Assembly: GCA_038252255.1 (NCBI GenBank)
Contig: JBBSAM010000017.1
Span: 35,965 to 99,964, forward strand
Direction: 5' to 3'
Source: Chersky-806 sp038252255
Lineage (GTDB): Bacteria > Actinomycetota > Acidimicrobiia > IMCC26256 > JAENVU01
DNA: 64,000 nucleotides
A program made the position numbers and the translations under genes. Shown in pieces: positions 44,371 through 52,981 of the stretch. Under the pieces are notes generated by a model. That model was given only the letters and a program-made list of their open reading frames with translations. It made no database searches and was not told the DNA's origin. Each line of letters begins with the position of its first letter. Position 1 is the first letter of the stretch.

Positions 44371-44684
44371 CAGTCCAGTGGCTCCACGAACAGGTGCACC
44401 GTCCCGCCACACGTGAGACCGACCGCGAACGCATCGTCGTCCGAGTAGCCGAAGCTCACGACCCCCCGGGGCTTCTCGCCCGCGAGCACCGCCAGCGCCT
44501 CGGTGACCACGGCACCCTCGACACACCCGCCCGACACCGAGCCCGCAACCTCGCCGGCATCGTTCACCGCCATCGTGGCACCGGGATCGCGCGGCCCCGA
44601 GCCCTCGACGCCGACGACCCGCGCGATTGCCACCCTCCGGCCGCCGGCCCGCCAACGCTCGATGTCGTCCAGCACTTCCTTCAT
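44367..44684 (-). CDS. XdhC/CoxI N-terminal-domain protein
   Basis: 105 residues. GRRVAIARVVGVEGSGPRDPGATMAVND and GSVSGGCVEGAVVTEAL are the XdhC_CoxI signature; the cysteine in GGC is typical. It forms with the next gene a split XdhC. AAGGAGGAGG sits nine bases before the ATG, inside a 9-codon ORF that links it to the VWA gene. Confidence 0.88.
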   Translation of the reverse strand: MKEVLDDIERWRAGGRRVAIARVVGVEGSGPRDPGATMAVNDAGEVAGSVSGGCVEGAVVTEALAVLAGEKPRGVVSFGYSDDDAFAVGLTCGGTVHLFVEPLDW

Positions 44685-44710
44685 CCGGCGCCCTCCTCCT
44701 TCTTCTTCAT
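44681..44710 (-). other. relay mini-ORF bridging VWA gene and xdhC (9 codons)
   Basis: ATG overlaps the VWA gene stop (ATGA). The reading frame MKKKEEGAG ends with TGA overlapping the xdhC start (ATGA). It contains the strong ribosome-binding site for xdhC. Shortest single-step case of the bridging pattern. Confidence 0.35.
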
Positions 44711-45828
44711 CGCGCGAGCACCGTGGCGAGGTCTTCGAGCGACGCCAGGGAGTGGCCCTCGAGGAACTCGTCCACGAACGGCAGGGCCGCAGCCATGCCG
44801 GCGGCCAGAGGCGCGTAACCGGGACTCGCCTTCAGCGGGTTCACCCACACCACCCGGTGGGCCACGCGATGCAGCCGCTCCATCTGCTCGGCGAGCGCGT
44901 CCGGGTCGCCGCGCTCCCACCCGTCGGAGATCAGCACCACCGTTGCCCCCCGCGCGAGGCCGCGGATCCCCCACTCGTCGTTGAACGCCCGCAGCCCCTC
45001 GCCGAGCCGGGTCCCACCGGACCAGTCCAGGACGGAGCGGGCCGCGGCGGCGAGCGCCACATCGGGGTCGCGGCTGGAGAGCTCGCGCGTGATGCGGGTG
45101 AGTCGCGTCCCCATCGCGAACGCCTCGACGCGGCCCCGGGCGATGACCACCGTGTGCAGGAAGCGGACCAAGGCTCGGGCGTAGGGCTCCATCGATCCGC
45201 TGACGTCACAGAGGAACACCAGCCGCCGCGGCCGCGACGACGGGGCGGTGAACGACCGCCGGATCGGCTCCCCGCCCGTTCGCAAGGACCGCCGCACCGT
45301 GCGACGCAGATCGGGCCGGCCGCGGGCGTGGCGCGACGGGCGGGCCCGGCGGGACCGGCGGAGCGCGCCGACGAAGCGGAGGTCCGCCATCAGCCGGCGC
45401 GCCTCTTCGTGCTCCGCGGGGCTGTAGGTCGCGAAGTCTCGGTGGCGCAGCACTTCGGCCGGGCTGTAACGCACCTGCAGGATGGGCACGTCCGGATCGA
45501 TCGGATCGGCGTCGGGGTCGACCCCGCGATCGCCCCCGGGCAGGTCGTACGCCACGACGATCTCCTCCTGGACCGTCTCGGAGTACAGACCCACCGGGTA
45601 GGCGGACGATCCGAAGAACGCGGCGAAGCACCGCTCGTACTCCTCGACGTCCTCGGGCCGGCGCACCAGCGTGGCGCGGCCGGCCCAGTACACGCCGGCC
45701 CGGTCCGCGAGGCCGACGGCCGCCAGGGCCTGGGCGAAGAGCAGCGTCGAGGCGGGCGCGACGTCGAGCCCGGCCCCGCGCAACGTGCGCGCGAACGCGA
45801 CCACCACCCGGTCCCCCTCGTCAGGCAC
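44707..45828 (-). CDS. VWA-domain protein, CoxE-like
   Basis: 373 residues, GTG start overlapping the MoxR stop by 8 bases. C-terminal von Willebrand A domain with MIDAS motif DVSGSM near residue 206 and ISDGWERGD. The N-terminal CoxE region is FARTLRGAGLDVAP...FAAFF. With the MoxR ATPase it forms a chelatase-like pair that activates molybdo- or metalloenzymes, as CoxD/CoxE do for CO dehydrogenase. The basic middle (RRSRRARPSRHARGRP) is typical. Confidence 0.88.
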   Translation of the reverse strand: MPDEGDRVVVAFARTLRGAGLDVAPASTLLFAQALAAVGLADRAGVYWAGRATLVRRPEDVEEYERCFAAFFGSSAYPVGLYSETVQEEIVVAYDLPGGDRGVDPDADPIDPDVPILQVRYSPAEVLRHRDFATYSPAEHEEARRLMADLRFVGALRRSRRARPSRHARGRPDLRRTVRRSLRTGGEPIRRSFTAPSSRPRRLVFLCDVSGSMEPYARALVRFLHTVVIARGRVEAFAMGTRLTRITRELSSRDPDVALAAAARSVLDWSGGTRLGEGLRAFNDEWGIRGLARGATVVLISDGWERGDPDALAEQMERLHRVAHRVVWVNPLKASPGYAPLAAGMAAALPFVDEFLEGHSLASLEDLATVLAR

Positions 45829-46708
45829 TGCGGGCCACCGCGGTCTCGACGATCTCCGCGACGCCGTGCGCCCGCACCCGCGCGAGGTCTTCGCGGTACT
45901 TGAGGATGGTGCCGAGCGTGGCGAGCACGGACTGCTCGTCGAGATGAGCCTGCCCGAGCCGGGCCAGCGCGCCGGCCCAGTCGATCGTCTCCGCCACTCC
46001 GGGCGGCTTGTACAGCTCGATGCCGCGGATCACCTCGACCGCCGCCGCAACCTCGCGCGCGAGCGCCTCGCTCACCTCGGGTGCCTTGAGCCGCACGATC
46101 GCCAGCTCGCGCTCGAAGCCCGGATGGTCGATCCAGTGGTAGAGGCAGCGACGCTTGAGCGCGTCGTGCACGTCCCGGGTGCGGTTCGAGGTGAGGATGA
46201 CGACCGGTGGAACCTCCGCCCGCATCTCCCCGAGCTCCGGCACCGTCACCGAGTAATCCGACAGGATCTCGAGCAGGAAGGCTTCGAACTCGTCGTCCGC
46301 GCGGTCCACCTCGTCGACGAGCAGCACCGGCGGAGTGCTGCCGCGATGGTCGATCGCGCGCAGCAGCGGCCGGCGCACCAGGAACCGCTCGGAGTAGAGC
46401 TCGTCCTCCACCACCTCCTCGCCGCTCGCCTCGACCGCGCGGAGGTGCAGCAGCTGGCGCGAGTAGTCCCACTCGTAGACCGCCTGCGCCGCGTCGATCC
46501 CCTCGTAGCACTGGAGCCGCACGAGCTCGCCACCGGTCCAACGGGCGAGCACCTTCGCCACCTCCGTCTTGCCCACCCCCGCCTCACCCTCGAGGAGGAG
46601 CGGCCGCTGCAGCGAGAGCGCGAGGAAGATGGACGTGGCGAGCCCGTCGTCGGGGAGGTATCCGTGTTGCTCGAGTGCCGCGCGCACCTCGTCGACCGTG
46701 GTGATCAT
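45821..46708 (-). CDS. MoxR-family AAA ATPase, CoxD-like
   Basis: 295 residues from ATG 46708. Walker A GEAGVGKT (41-48), Walker B VLLVDEVDRAD near 128, sensor 1 VVILTSNRTRDVHDALKRRC, arginine finger in KRRCLYHWIDHP. AAA chaperone for cofactor insertion working with the adjacent VWA protein. First gene of the MoxR-VWA-XdhC run. Confidence 0.92.
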   Translation of the reverse strand: MITTVDEVRAALEQHGYLPDDGLATSIFLALSLQRPLLLEGEAGVGKTEVAKVLARWTGGELVRLQCYEGIDAAQAVYEWDYSRQLLHLRAVEASGEEVVEDELYSERFLVRRPLLRAIDHRGSTPPVLLVDEVDRADDEFEAFLLEILSDYSVTVPELGEMRAEVPPVVILTSNRTRDVHDALKRRCLYHWIDHPGFERELAIVRLKAPEVSEALAREVAAAVEVIRGIELYKPPGVAETIDWAGALARLGQAHLDEQSVLATLGTILKYREDLARVRAHGVAEIVETAVARSA

Positions 46709-46739
46709 CAGCCGAATCGTACCGGCGCCCGTCGGTGAT

Positions 46740-48290
46740 CTATCGGCCGACCGCCGCGCCCTCGGCCCGGGGATCCGTGGCGACGGCGTACCCGTGCTCC
46801 CCGACCGCGATCGCATGGGCGTGACCCATCCCGGGGTCGAACGCCCCCGTTTCGATGATCTCGTGCCCCCGGGCGGCGAGATCGGCTACGACCGACGGAT
46901 CCGCCCGCGCCTCGATTCGCAGCTTCCAGTCCAGCGGCTCCACCCGCCAGCGGGGCGCGTCGATCGCGGCCTGGGGGTTGATCCCTCCGTCGACGATCTG
47001 GGTGAGCAGCTGCGCGTGCACCTGGGCCTGGGCGTCGCCGCCCATCGAGCCGAAGACCAGGCTCGGCTTTCCGTCCTGCAGCACCATCGCGGGGATCAGT
47101 GTGTGCATCGGGAGCTTGGACGGAGCCAGCGCGTTGACCCGGGATTCGTCCAGGGTGAACGACGAGCCGCGGTTGTTGAGGTTGATGCCCCACTCGGGCA
47201 CGTGCACCCCGGAACCGAAGCCGAGGAAGTTCGACTGGATGAGGCTGACGAGGAGTCCGTCGCCGTCGGCCGCGCAGAGGTACGCAGTACCGCCGCGCTG
47301 AGGGTGGCCGGCAACCGGCACCCGCGCCTGCTTCGGGTCGATGGCGGCTCGGCGCGAGCCGATCCACTCGTCGGTCAGCAAGGTCTCGGGGGTGATCACC
47401 ACGTGCGCGGGATCGGTCACGTGGTCATCGCGGTCCACCAGGCCCGTCTTGACCGCCTCGATGATCAGGTGCGCGCGTTCCGCGGGCTCGAGTGAGCTCA
47501 GGTCGAAGCCGTCCAGGATGCGCATGATCTCGAGCACCGCGACGCCCTGGGTAGGCGGCGGCAGCTCGGCGATCTCGACGTCCCGGTAGGGCGCGAGCAT
47601 CGGCGGAGCCCACTCTCCCCCGTGGATCGCGAGGTCCGTCGGCTCCATGAGCCCGCCGTGCCGTTGCAGCGCGGCGGCGATCGCCGCCGCGACCTCTCCC
47701 TGGTAGTACGCGTCGGGACCCTCTTCGGCGAGCACCTGGATGAGACGGGCCAGTGCGGGTTGGCGCAGCCGGTCGCCGGCCTCGAGGTCGCCGTAGACCG
47801 CCTGCCAATCGTCGAGCCCCTGGTAGAGACCGCGGAACGCGCTGCAGGAGAACGCGCCCATCTCCGTGAGCTCGAAGCCATCACGCGCGTAGCGGCTCGC
47901 GTCACGCGCGAGCTCGGCGAACGGTCGCGTACCCCAACGTTCGAGAAGGTCGAACCAACCGGCGACCGCGCCCGGCACCGTGACCGAGTGCGGGCCGACG
48001 AGGAGCGGGTCGTCGCCGAGCATCTCCCTGACCCGCTCCAGCGAAGCGTTGGCCGGCGATCGACCGGACCCGAGATAGCCGTGCAGCTCGCCGTCCCACA
48101 CGATCGCGAACAGGTCACCTCCGTACCCGCAGAGGTACGGAGCCACGACACCGAGCGCGAGGTTCGCCGCGACGACCGCGTCGATCGCGTTCCCGCCCCG
48201 CGCCAGCTCCGCGGCACCGGCCCCCGATGCGAGGTAGTGCGGAGTGGCGAGACCCGCGCGCGGGAATCGAGCTGTGTCTCCTGTGGTCAC
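46740..48290 (-). CDS. gamma-glutamyltransferase family protein
   Basis: 516 residues, GTG start overlapping the upstream stop (GTGA). ASGAGAAELARGGNAIDAVVAANLALGVVAPYLCGYGGDLF is the GGT N terminus. The self-cleavage/nucleophile Thr is in RGGTAYLCAADGDG near residue 335, followed by SLIQSNFLGFGSG. No signal peptide, so a cytosolic YwrD-like member. Acts on gamma-glutamyl or similar amide substrates; exact substrate unknown. Confidence 0.88.
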   Translation of the reverse strand: MTTGDTARFPRAGLATPHYLASGAGAAELARGGNAIDAVVAANLALGVVAPYLCGYGGDLFAIVWDGELHGYLGSGRSPANASLERVREMLGDDPLLVGPHSVTVPGAVAGWFDLLERWGTRPFAELARDASRYARDGFELTEMGAFSCSAFRGLYQGLDDWQAVYGDLEAGDRLRQPALARLIQVLAEEGPDAYYQGEVAAAIAAALQRHGGLMEPTDLAIHGGEWAPPMLAPYRDVEIAELPPPTQGVAVLEIMRILDGFDLSSLEPAERAHLIIEAVKTGLVDRDDHVTDPAHVVITPETLLTDEWIGSRRAAIDPKQARVPVAGHPQRGGTAYLCAADGDGLLVSLIQSNFLGFGSGVHVPEWGINLNNRGSSFTLDESRVNALAPSKLPMHTLIPAMVLQDGKPSLVFGSMGGDAQAQVHAQLLTQIVDGGINPQAAIDAPRWRVEPLDWKLRIEARADPSVVADLAARGHEIIETGAFDPGMGHAHAIAVGEHGYAVATDPRAEGAAVGR

Positions 48291-49192
48291 GCCTGCTCGA
48301 CGTCGGTGGCTTCGTCGCGCCCGAGCAACGCGAGCACGGCTTCGTCGCCGGCGGCAATGCCACCTTTCACGGGATCTTCGAACAGCTTCTTCACGTGCTT
48401 GATGCCGTACCCCGCGTACAAACCGTCCTCGATGCGCTCGTCGAAGCTCCACCGGATCATCGCGATGCGCTTGCGCTCGAGCTTGCCCGTATCCGGATGG
48501 GGGACCTGTTCCGCTCTCGCGCGGCCGAGCACGCCGAACGTGCCGACGTTGCCGTACTCGTACAGGTGGTGGAACACGGGATCGAGACCGAGGCTGCCCA
48601 AGTCGGTCAGGAACATCGAGGCGTAGAGCGGGTCGTTGTCGATGAACGAGCGCGGGAACATGCCATTCGCCTCGAGCAACGGATACGCCGCGAAGACGAG
48701 GCGACGCAGGAAACCGGGGAGCATCAGGACGAGCTTGAGCTCGCCGTCGACCGTGTTCTTCCCACCGCTGAACTTCGCCGTGTGGAGCTGCTCCCCCATC
48801 GCCGCGACCATGTCGGCGAACTGCTCCTCGGGCGCGAACTCGCGTTTCAGCACGATGAGCGGGGCTCCCTTCTGCATCCGCTGCTTGGCCGAGTACGAGA
48901 TCCAAATTCCTTTGCGCTGGTAGAGGCGACCGCCGGCGATGAACCGGTTGACGTTCGGGAACTCGGCCAATCCTTGGCGACACGACCAGAGGAGCACGTG
49001 GAGCAACGTGGTGCGCGACTCGGGATGCGCTTCGTTGAAGGCGCGTACGAACCGCTCCGCGTTGCCGACGTCGATGCGCTGCTCGAAGTACACCGTGGAC
49101 TCGTTCCGAGTCCGCATGATGTACGGCATGATCCGCCGGAGATCGGGCACGTCGCGCACCAGATCCGCATCGGGGCGGCGCCACCAGACCAC
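48287..49192 (-). CDS. 2-oxoacid dehydrogenase E2 acyltransferase-domain-only protein, catalytic His replaced
   Basis: 301 residues, GTG start. TTLLHVLLWSCRQGLAEFPNVNRFIAGGRLYQRKGIWISYSAKQ resembles the CAT/E2 catalytic fold. There is no lipoyl or E1-binding domain. The HxxxDG motif of E2 enzymes reads ERIEDG here (preceded by SFD), so the catalytic His is Glu. Probably not a standard acyltransferase. Overlaps the GGT gene by GTGA. Confidence 0.75.
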   Translation of the reverse strand: MVWWRRPDADLVRDVPDLRRIMPYIMRTRNESTVYFEQRIDVGNAERFVRAFNEAHPESRTTLLHVLLWSCRQGLAEFPNVNRFIAGGRLYQRKGIWISYSAKQRMQKGAPLIVLKREFAPEEQFADMVAAMGEQLHTAKFSGGKNTVDGELKLVLMLPGFLRRLVFAAYPLLEANGMFPRSFIDNDPLYASMFLTDLGSLGLDPVFHHLYEYGNVGTFGVLGRARAEQVPHPDTGKLERKRIAMIRWSFDERIEDGLYAGYGIKHVKKLFEDPVKGGIAAGDEAVLALLGRDEATDVEQA

Positions 49193-49255
49193 GTTCGAAC
49201 CCTACTCGCCCGCCTGATCGGCTCCCCGGATGTCGACGCCGGGTAGCGTCCGGCG

Positions 49256-50473
49256 ATGCGCATCCTCGTCGTCGGCGCCGGAGGGGTCGGGGCGGCAATC
49301 GCGTCAATCGCGGAGCGGCGGGACTTCTTCGACCATCTCGTCCTCGCGGACGTCGACCTCGCCCGGGCCGAGCACGCGGTCACCCGGTTGACGGAGCGTG
49401 GCCGCTTCGCGGCGGCACGGGTGGACGCCTCCGATCCGCAGTCGGTCGCCGACCTCGCGCACGAGATCCGCGCCGACGTGGTGCTGAACGCCTGCGACCC
49501 GCGGCTGAACCCACCGATCTTCGACGGCGCGTTCGCCGCCGGCTGCACGTATCTGGACATGGCGATGCACCTCTCGAAGCCGCATCCGGATCGCCCCTAC
49601 GAGGAGCCGGGCGTGAAGCTCGGTGACGCGCAGTTCGCGGTGAGCGACGAATGGAGCAAACGGGGCGTGCTCGCGCTCGTCGGCATCGGCGTGGAGCCCG
49701 GGCTCTCGGACGTGTTCGCCCGCTACGCCGCCGACCACCTCTTCTCCGCGATCGACGAGGTAGGGATCCGGGACGGCGCGAACCTCGTCATCGACGGCTA
49801 CGACTTCGCCCCGACGTTCTCGATCTGGACGACGATCGAGGAGTGCCTCAACCCCCCGGTGATCTGGGAGAGATCGCGCGGTTGGTACACCACCGCACCG
49901 TTCAGCGAGCCCGAGGTGTTCGAGTTCCCCGAGGGCATCGGCGCCGTCGAGTGCGTCAACGTGGAGCACGAAGAGGTGCTGCTCGTACCCCGCTGGGTCG
50001 ATTGCGAGCGAGTCACGTTCAAGTACGGGCTCGGTGACGAATTCATCGCGGTCCTGCAGGCGCTGCACAAGACCGGCCTCGATCGCACGGACAAGATCCG
50101 CGTGCGCGATGTCGAGGTCTCACCCCGGGACGTCGTGGCCGCGTCGCTCCCCAACCCCGCCGAGCTCGGCGAGCGCATGCACGGCAAGACCTGTGCCGGC
50201 ACCTGGGTCACCGGTACGGGCGTGGACGGCCGGCGACGCGAGGTGTACCTGCACCATGTGGTCGACAACCAGTGGTCGATGCGGGAGTACGGGCACCAGG
50301 CCGTGGTCTGGCAGACCGCCGTGAACCCGGTGGTGGCCCTCGAGCTGCTGGCCCGCGGCACCTGGAGCGGGACGGGCGTCCTCGGACCCGAGGCATTCGA
50401 CGCGGTGCCCTTCCTCGACCTGCTCGCGGAGGTCGGCTCGCCATGGGGCCTGGAAGAGAGGACGCCCCGATAG
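49256..50473 (+). CDS. saccharopine dehydrogenase-like NAD(P)-binding oxidoreductase
   Basis: 405 residues. RILVVGAGGVGAAIASIAERR is the nucleotide-binding fingerprint. VLNACDPRLNPPIFDGAFAAGCTYLDMAMH and ALVGIGVEPGLSDVFARYAADHLF match the lysine-dehydrogenase/carboxynorspermidine-synthase branch of the family. C-C or C-N amino acid product not predictable. Divergent from the E2-like gene with 63 bases between starts. First rightward gene after the leftward block. Confidence 0.85.
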   Translation: MRILVVGAGGVGAAIASIAERRDFFDHLVLADVDLARAEHAVTRLTERGRFAAARVDASDPQSVADLAHEIRADVVLNACDPRLNPPIFDGAFAAGCTYLDMAMHLSKPHPDRPYEEPGVKLGDAQFAVSDEWSKRGVLALVGIGVEPGLSDVFARYAADHLFSAIDEVGIRDGANLVIDGYDFAPTFSIWTTIEECLNPPVIWERSRGWYTTAPFSEPEVFEFPEGIGAVECVNVEHEEVLLVPRWVDCERVTFKYGLGDEFIAVLQALHKTGLDRTDKIRVRDVEVSPRDVVAASLPNPAELGERMHGKTCAGTWVTGTGVDGRRREVYLHHVVDNQWSMREYGHQAVVWQTAVNPVVALELLARGTWSGTGVLGPEAFDAVPFLDLLAEVGSPWGLEERTPR

Positions 50474-50504
50474 ACCGCGCTACGGGGTCGGCGGCCAGCT
50501 TCCG

Positions 50505-50600
50505 GGTGCAGGGAGAAATTTCTCGGATTGTTGGTTTCGGAGGCGACGGGCCGGGGGTACTACTCCCCTCGGAGGCGCAAGCCCCCGTAAGCGAGTTGAT
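50505..50600. other. palindrome and repeat-rich stretch between convergent genes
   Basis: Contains the 12-base perfect palindrome GAGAAATTTCTC (50513-50524), a GGGG-TACTACT-CCCC hairpin near 50554-50568, and the direct repeat TCGGAGGCG at 50537-50545 and 50569-50577. Looks structured but matches no RNA class I recognise. Confidence 0.35.
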
Positions 50601-50636
50601 GCCCTGCCGTGGAACCCTGCCCTTCACGTGCAGGGC
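50601..50636. terminator. bidirectional hairpin between convergent genes
   Basis: GCCCTGC-CGTG at 50601-50611 pairs with CACG-T-GCAGGGC at 50625-50636, an 11-base-pair stem with one bulged T. It lies between the ends of the saccharopine-like gene (+) and the small membrane gene (-). Confidence 0.55.
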
Positions 50637-50656
50637 GTCCTCGCGTCCGGAGGTGC

Positions 50657-50893
50657 CTAGGCAGCCGTTCCGAGCACCTCGTCGACCACCTTGTCCGCCA
50701 GGCGGACGGCGCCCTCCTCGGCGAGCTCGGTGATCACCTTCCGGGGACCGCCCCGGCGCCACCACGCGATGAGGAGCGACAGTCCCAGCGCCAGCAGCAG
50801 GGCGATCGCCGCGGCGACCAGGAGCTTGTGCCCGCCCCGTCGATCATCGGCTCCATCGGTGCTGCCTTCGGACGGGTCCGCGAGATCGGTCAT
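50657..50893 (-). CDS. small single-pass membrane protein
   Basis: 78 residues from ATG 50893. Acidic Asp/Ser start, one transmembrane helix (about 25-44, LLVAAAIALLLALGLSLLIAW), basic WRRGGPRK at the inner side, then a short helical tail ending LGTAA. No family recognised. Confidence 0.6.
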   Translation of the reverse strand: MTDLADPSEGSTDGADDRRGGHKLLVAAAIALLLALGLSLLIAWWRRGGPRKVITELAEEGAVRLADKVVDEVLGTAA

Positions 50894-51120
50894 CGGTCCA
50901 CGGTAGCGCCCGGTCCCTCGAGCCGGTGGGGCCACGCGAACAAATCTGCAAGGGATCGGCGCGCCAGGGCGTCTAGCAATTGATGGTGCAGGATGCGGTG
51001 GTGTCTGCGGGGGTGGGCGGGTCACGGGTGGAGGGCGCAGTGGCTGGTGAGCCTCCGGCCGACGATGCCCGCCCCGGCGCCCCGTTGGAGGTCCATGATC
51101 GCCCTCCCGTAGCGGCACCC

Positions 51121-51564
51121 ATGACGTTCGCGGAGTGCTACCGGGATCTCCGACCGGAGATGGTGCGGCTCGCGACGTTGATGACGGGCTCGTCGGAGAC
51201 CGGCCAGGACCTGGTGCAGGACGCGTTCGTCCGGTTGCACGGCGCATGGAGCCGCGTGCACGAGCCGCGGGCTTATCTGCGCCGCGCGGTGGTGAACGCC
51301 TGCAATTCGCATCACCGCCGGCGCGGGTTGGAACGCCGGCACGCATCGAGGGAGGAGCGGGCTCCCGACGCGAGCCTCGGTGCCGACGAGCTCGCGGATG
51401 CACTGAATGCGCTCCCCTACCGGCAACGGGCCGCGCTCGTGCTGCGGTTCTACGCCGACCTCTCGGACACCGACATCGCCGCCGCGCTCCGGTGCCGGCC
51501 CGGCACCGTCGGGTCCCTGATCCACCGAGGGCTCGAGCAGCTCAGAAGGGTGATCGAACGATGA
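51121..51564 (+). CDS. ECF RNA polymerase sigma factor (SigE-like)
   Basis: 147 residues from ATG 51121 (MTFAECYRDL). Region 2: YRDLRPEMVRLATLMTGSSE, QDLVQDAFVRLHGAW. Region 4: ALPYRQRAALVLRFYADLSDTDIAAALRCRPGTVGSLIHRGLEQL. A start at 50983 would add 46 residues whose codon use (low GC at third positions) looks non-coding. The next gene starts in the stop codon (ATGA) and encodes a membrane protein, the usual anti-sigma arrangement. Confidence 0.88.
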   Translation: MTFAECYRDLRPEMVRLATLMTGSSETGQDLVQDAFVRLHGAWSRVHEPRAYLRRAVVNACNSHHRRRGLERRHASREERAPDASLGADELADALNALPYRQRAALVLRFYADLSDTDIAAALRCRPGTVGSLIHRGLEQLRRVIER

Positions 51565-52967
51565 GCAACCTCGAACGAGATCTCCGCGACATGCTGGCGC
51601 GGCGCGCGGATGCGGCTCCCATGGGTCCGGGCGACTGGCAGGACCTCACCGTGCGTATGTCCCGGCGCAACAAGCGGTCCCGCCGGCTGCTCGCGGCCGG
51701 CCTCGTAACCGCGTTGCTCGTCGGGCCGCTCGCGGGTTTCGCCGTGGCCCGCGCGGTTGAGGACGGTGAGCCGGCCGGGCGCGTCACCGCCGCGGGCCCG
51801 GGCGCCGCGGGCAACGGTGACGCCGTCGGAACCACCGAGGGGAGGGTCGCCACCGCGGGAGCCGCGAGCGGATTGCAGATCTTCATGCCGGGTGGTCGGC
51901 TCGACAAGCTGTTCCGGCGCACCACCGGCGACGGCGTCGTGATCCGCGCGTACCTGAGCCAGATCGGTGGCAACAGCTGCCAAGGCGACGGTTGGTGCCC
52001 TCCCGCGGATTGCTTCGCCGACGCCACCGTGGCCGGCGAGCTCAGCACCGACGCCGCCGTCGGGTACGCCTACGGCTCGCACTTCGGTGGCGACGCGCCG
52101 GATCTCCGGTTGACCGGCGGCGGGACCTTCGGCGCGAGCGGCGAGGGCACTCCGGTCCGGTACGTCGTGGCCCAGTCCGGCCGCGACGTCGCGAAGGTTC
52201 GGGTGTCGTTCGAGGGTGGAGGCAGCGACGAGATGGCACCGGTCAACGGCGTGGTCGTGCTCGCGGCGCCCGCCGACCCGAGCAAGTCGGGCGGGACGGT
52301 CGAGGCGCTCGACGGCGGCGGCAACGTGATCGGGCACGCCGCCGTGACCGACGCGGCCACGGCAACGCTCGGCATCGCCCCCTCCGCGGCCGTCCCCGGC
52401 CAGATCCAGATCCAGAGCACGGGCTCGATAGCGACAGGGAGCGGCACTGCGAGCACGACCGTGACCACGACCCCGCCGAGTGGCGTCGCGTCGGCCGCGG
52501 CCTCTCCCCCGGTGGCGCCGCCGACGAGCCCGGACGGCGGATCACTCCCGAGCCGGTGCACGCCACCGCCCCCGTCACTACCCGCACCGGGTGAGCAGCC
52601 GGCCAACGTGGACGCCGCCAGGGCGGAGATCGAGCATGCCTTCGCAACCGCGTACAACGGAGGACTCGGCAGCGACGAGGAGAAGCGCGCCGTCGTGCAG
52701 GACAGCGACGCGCTCAAGCCCGTGATGGAGCAGATCCGCAACGGCAGCTTCGCGCAACAGGTGAAGGACGCGACGGCGAAGGTCACCGACGTCGTGTTCA
52801 CGAGCCCGACCGAGGCAGCCGTCCGTTACGACATCGACGTCGCCAATTACTCGAACTTCACCGACCGGATCGGGAAGGCGTTGCTCATCGACGGCCACTG
52901 GAAGGTCGCCCGCGTCACGGTGTGTGCCGACATCTCGCTCGCCGGAGGCAACTGCCCGCCCGCGTAG
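51561..52967 (+). CDS. membrane-anchored putative anti-sigma factor
   Basis: 468 residues. Cytosolic N terminus about 1-45 (ERDLRDMLARRADAAPMGPG, then RMSRRNKRSRR), one transmembrane helix about 47-68 (LLAAGLVTALLVGPLAGFAV), and a large outer part. That part has four cysteines near 135-155 (CQGDGWCPPADC), a Pro/Ser/Thr-rich linker around 300-350 and a C-terminal domain containing EKRAVVQDSDALKPVMEQI. Coupled to the ECF sigma by ATGA, so anti-sigma function is likely, though the classic ZAS HxxxCxxC motif is absent. Confidence 0.8.
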   Translation: MSNLERDLRDMLARRADAAPMGPGDWQDLTVRMSRRNKRSRRLLAAGLVTALLVGPLAGFAVARAVEDGEPAGRVTAAGPGAAGNGDAVGTTEGRVATAGAASGLQIFMPGGRLDKLFRRTTGDGVVIRAYLSQIGGNSCQGDGWCPPADCFADATVAGELSTDAAVGYAYGSHFGGDAPDLRLTGGGTFGASGEGTPVRYVVAQSGRDVAKVRVSFEGGGSDEMAPVNGVVVLAAPADPSKSGGTVEALDGGGNVIGHAAVTDAATATLGIAPSAAVPGQIQIQSTGSIATGSGTASTTVTTTPPSGVASAAASPPVAPPTSPDGGSLPSRCTPPPPSLPAPGEQPANVDAARAEIEHAFATAYNGGLGSDEEKRAVVQDSDALKPVMEQIRNGSFAQQVKDATAKVTDVVFTSPTEAAVRYDIDVANYSNFTDRIGKALLIDGHWKVARVTVCADISLAGGNCPPA

Positions 52968-52981
52968 GTCGAGCGGCGGCG

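Noticed and set aside
50983..51120. N-terminal extension of the ECF sigma factor
   Set aside because: Third-position GC is much lower than in the rest of the gene and residues do not resemble sigma region 1 or 2; the start at 51121 fits the family better.
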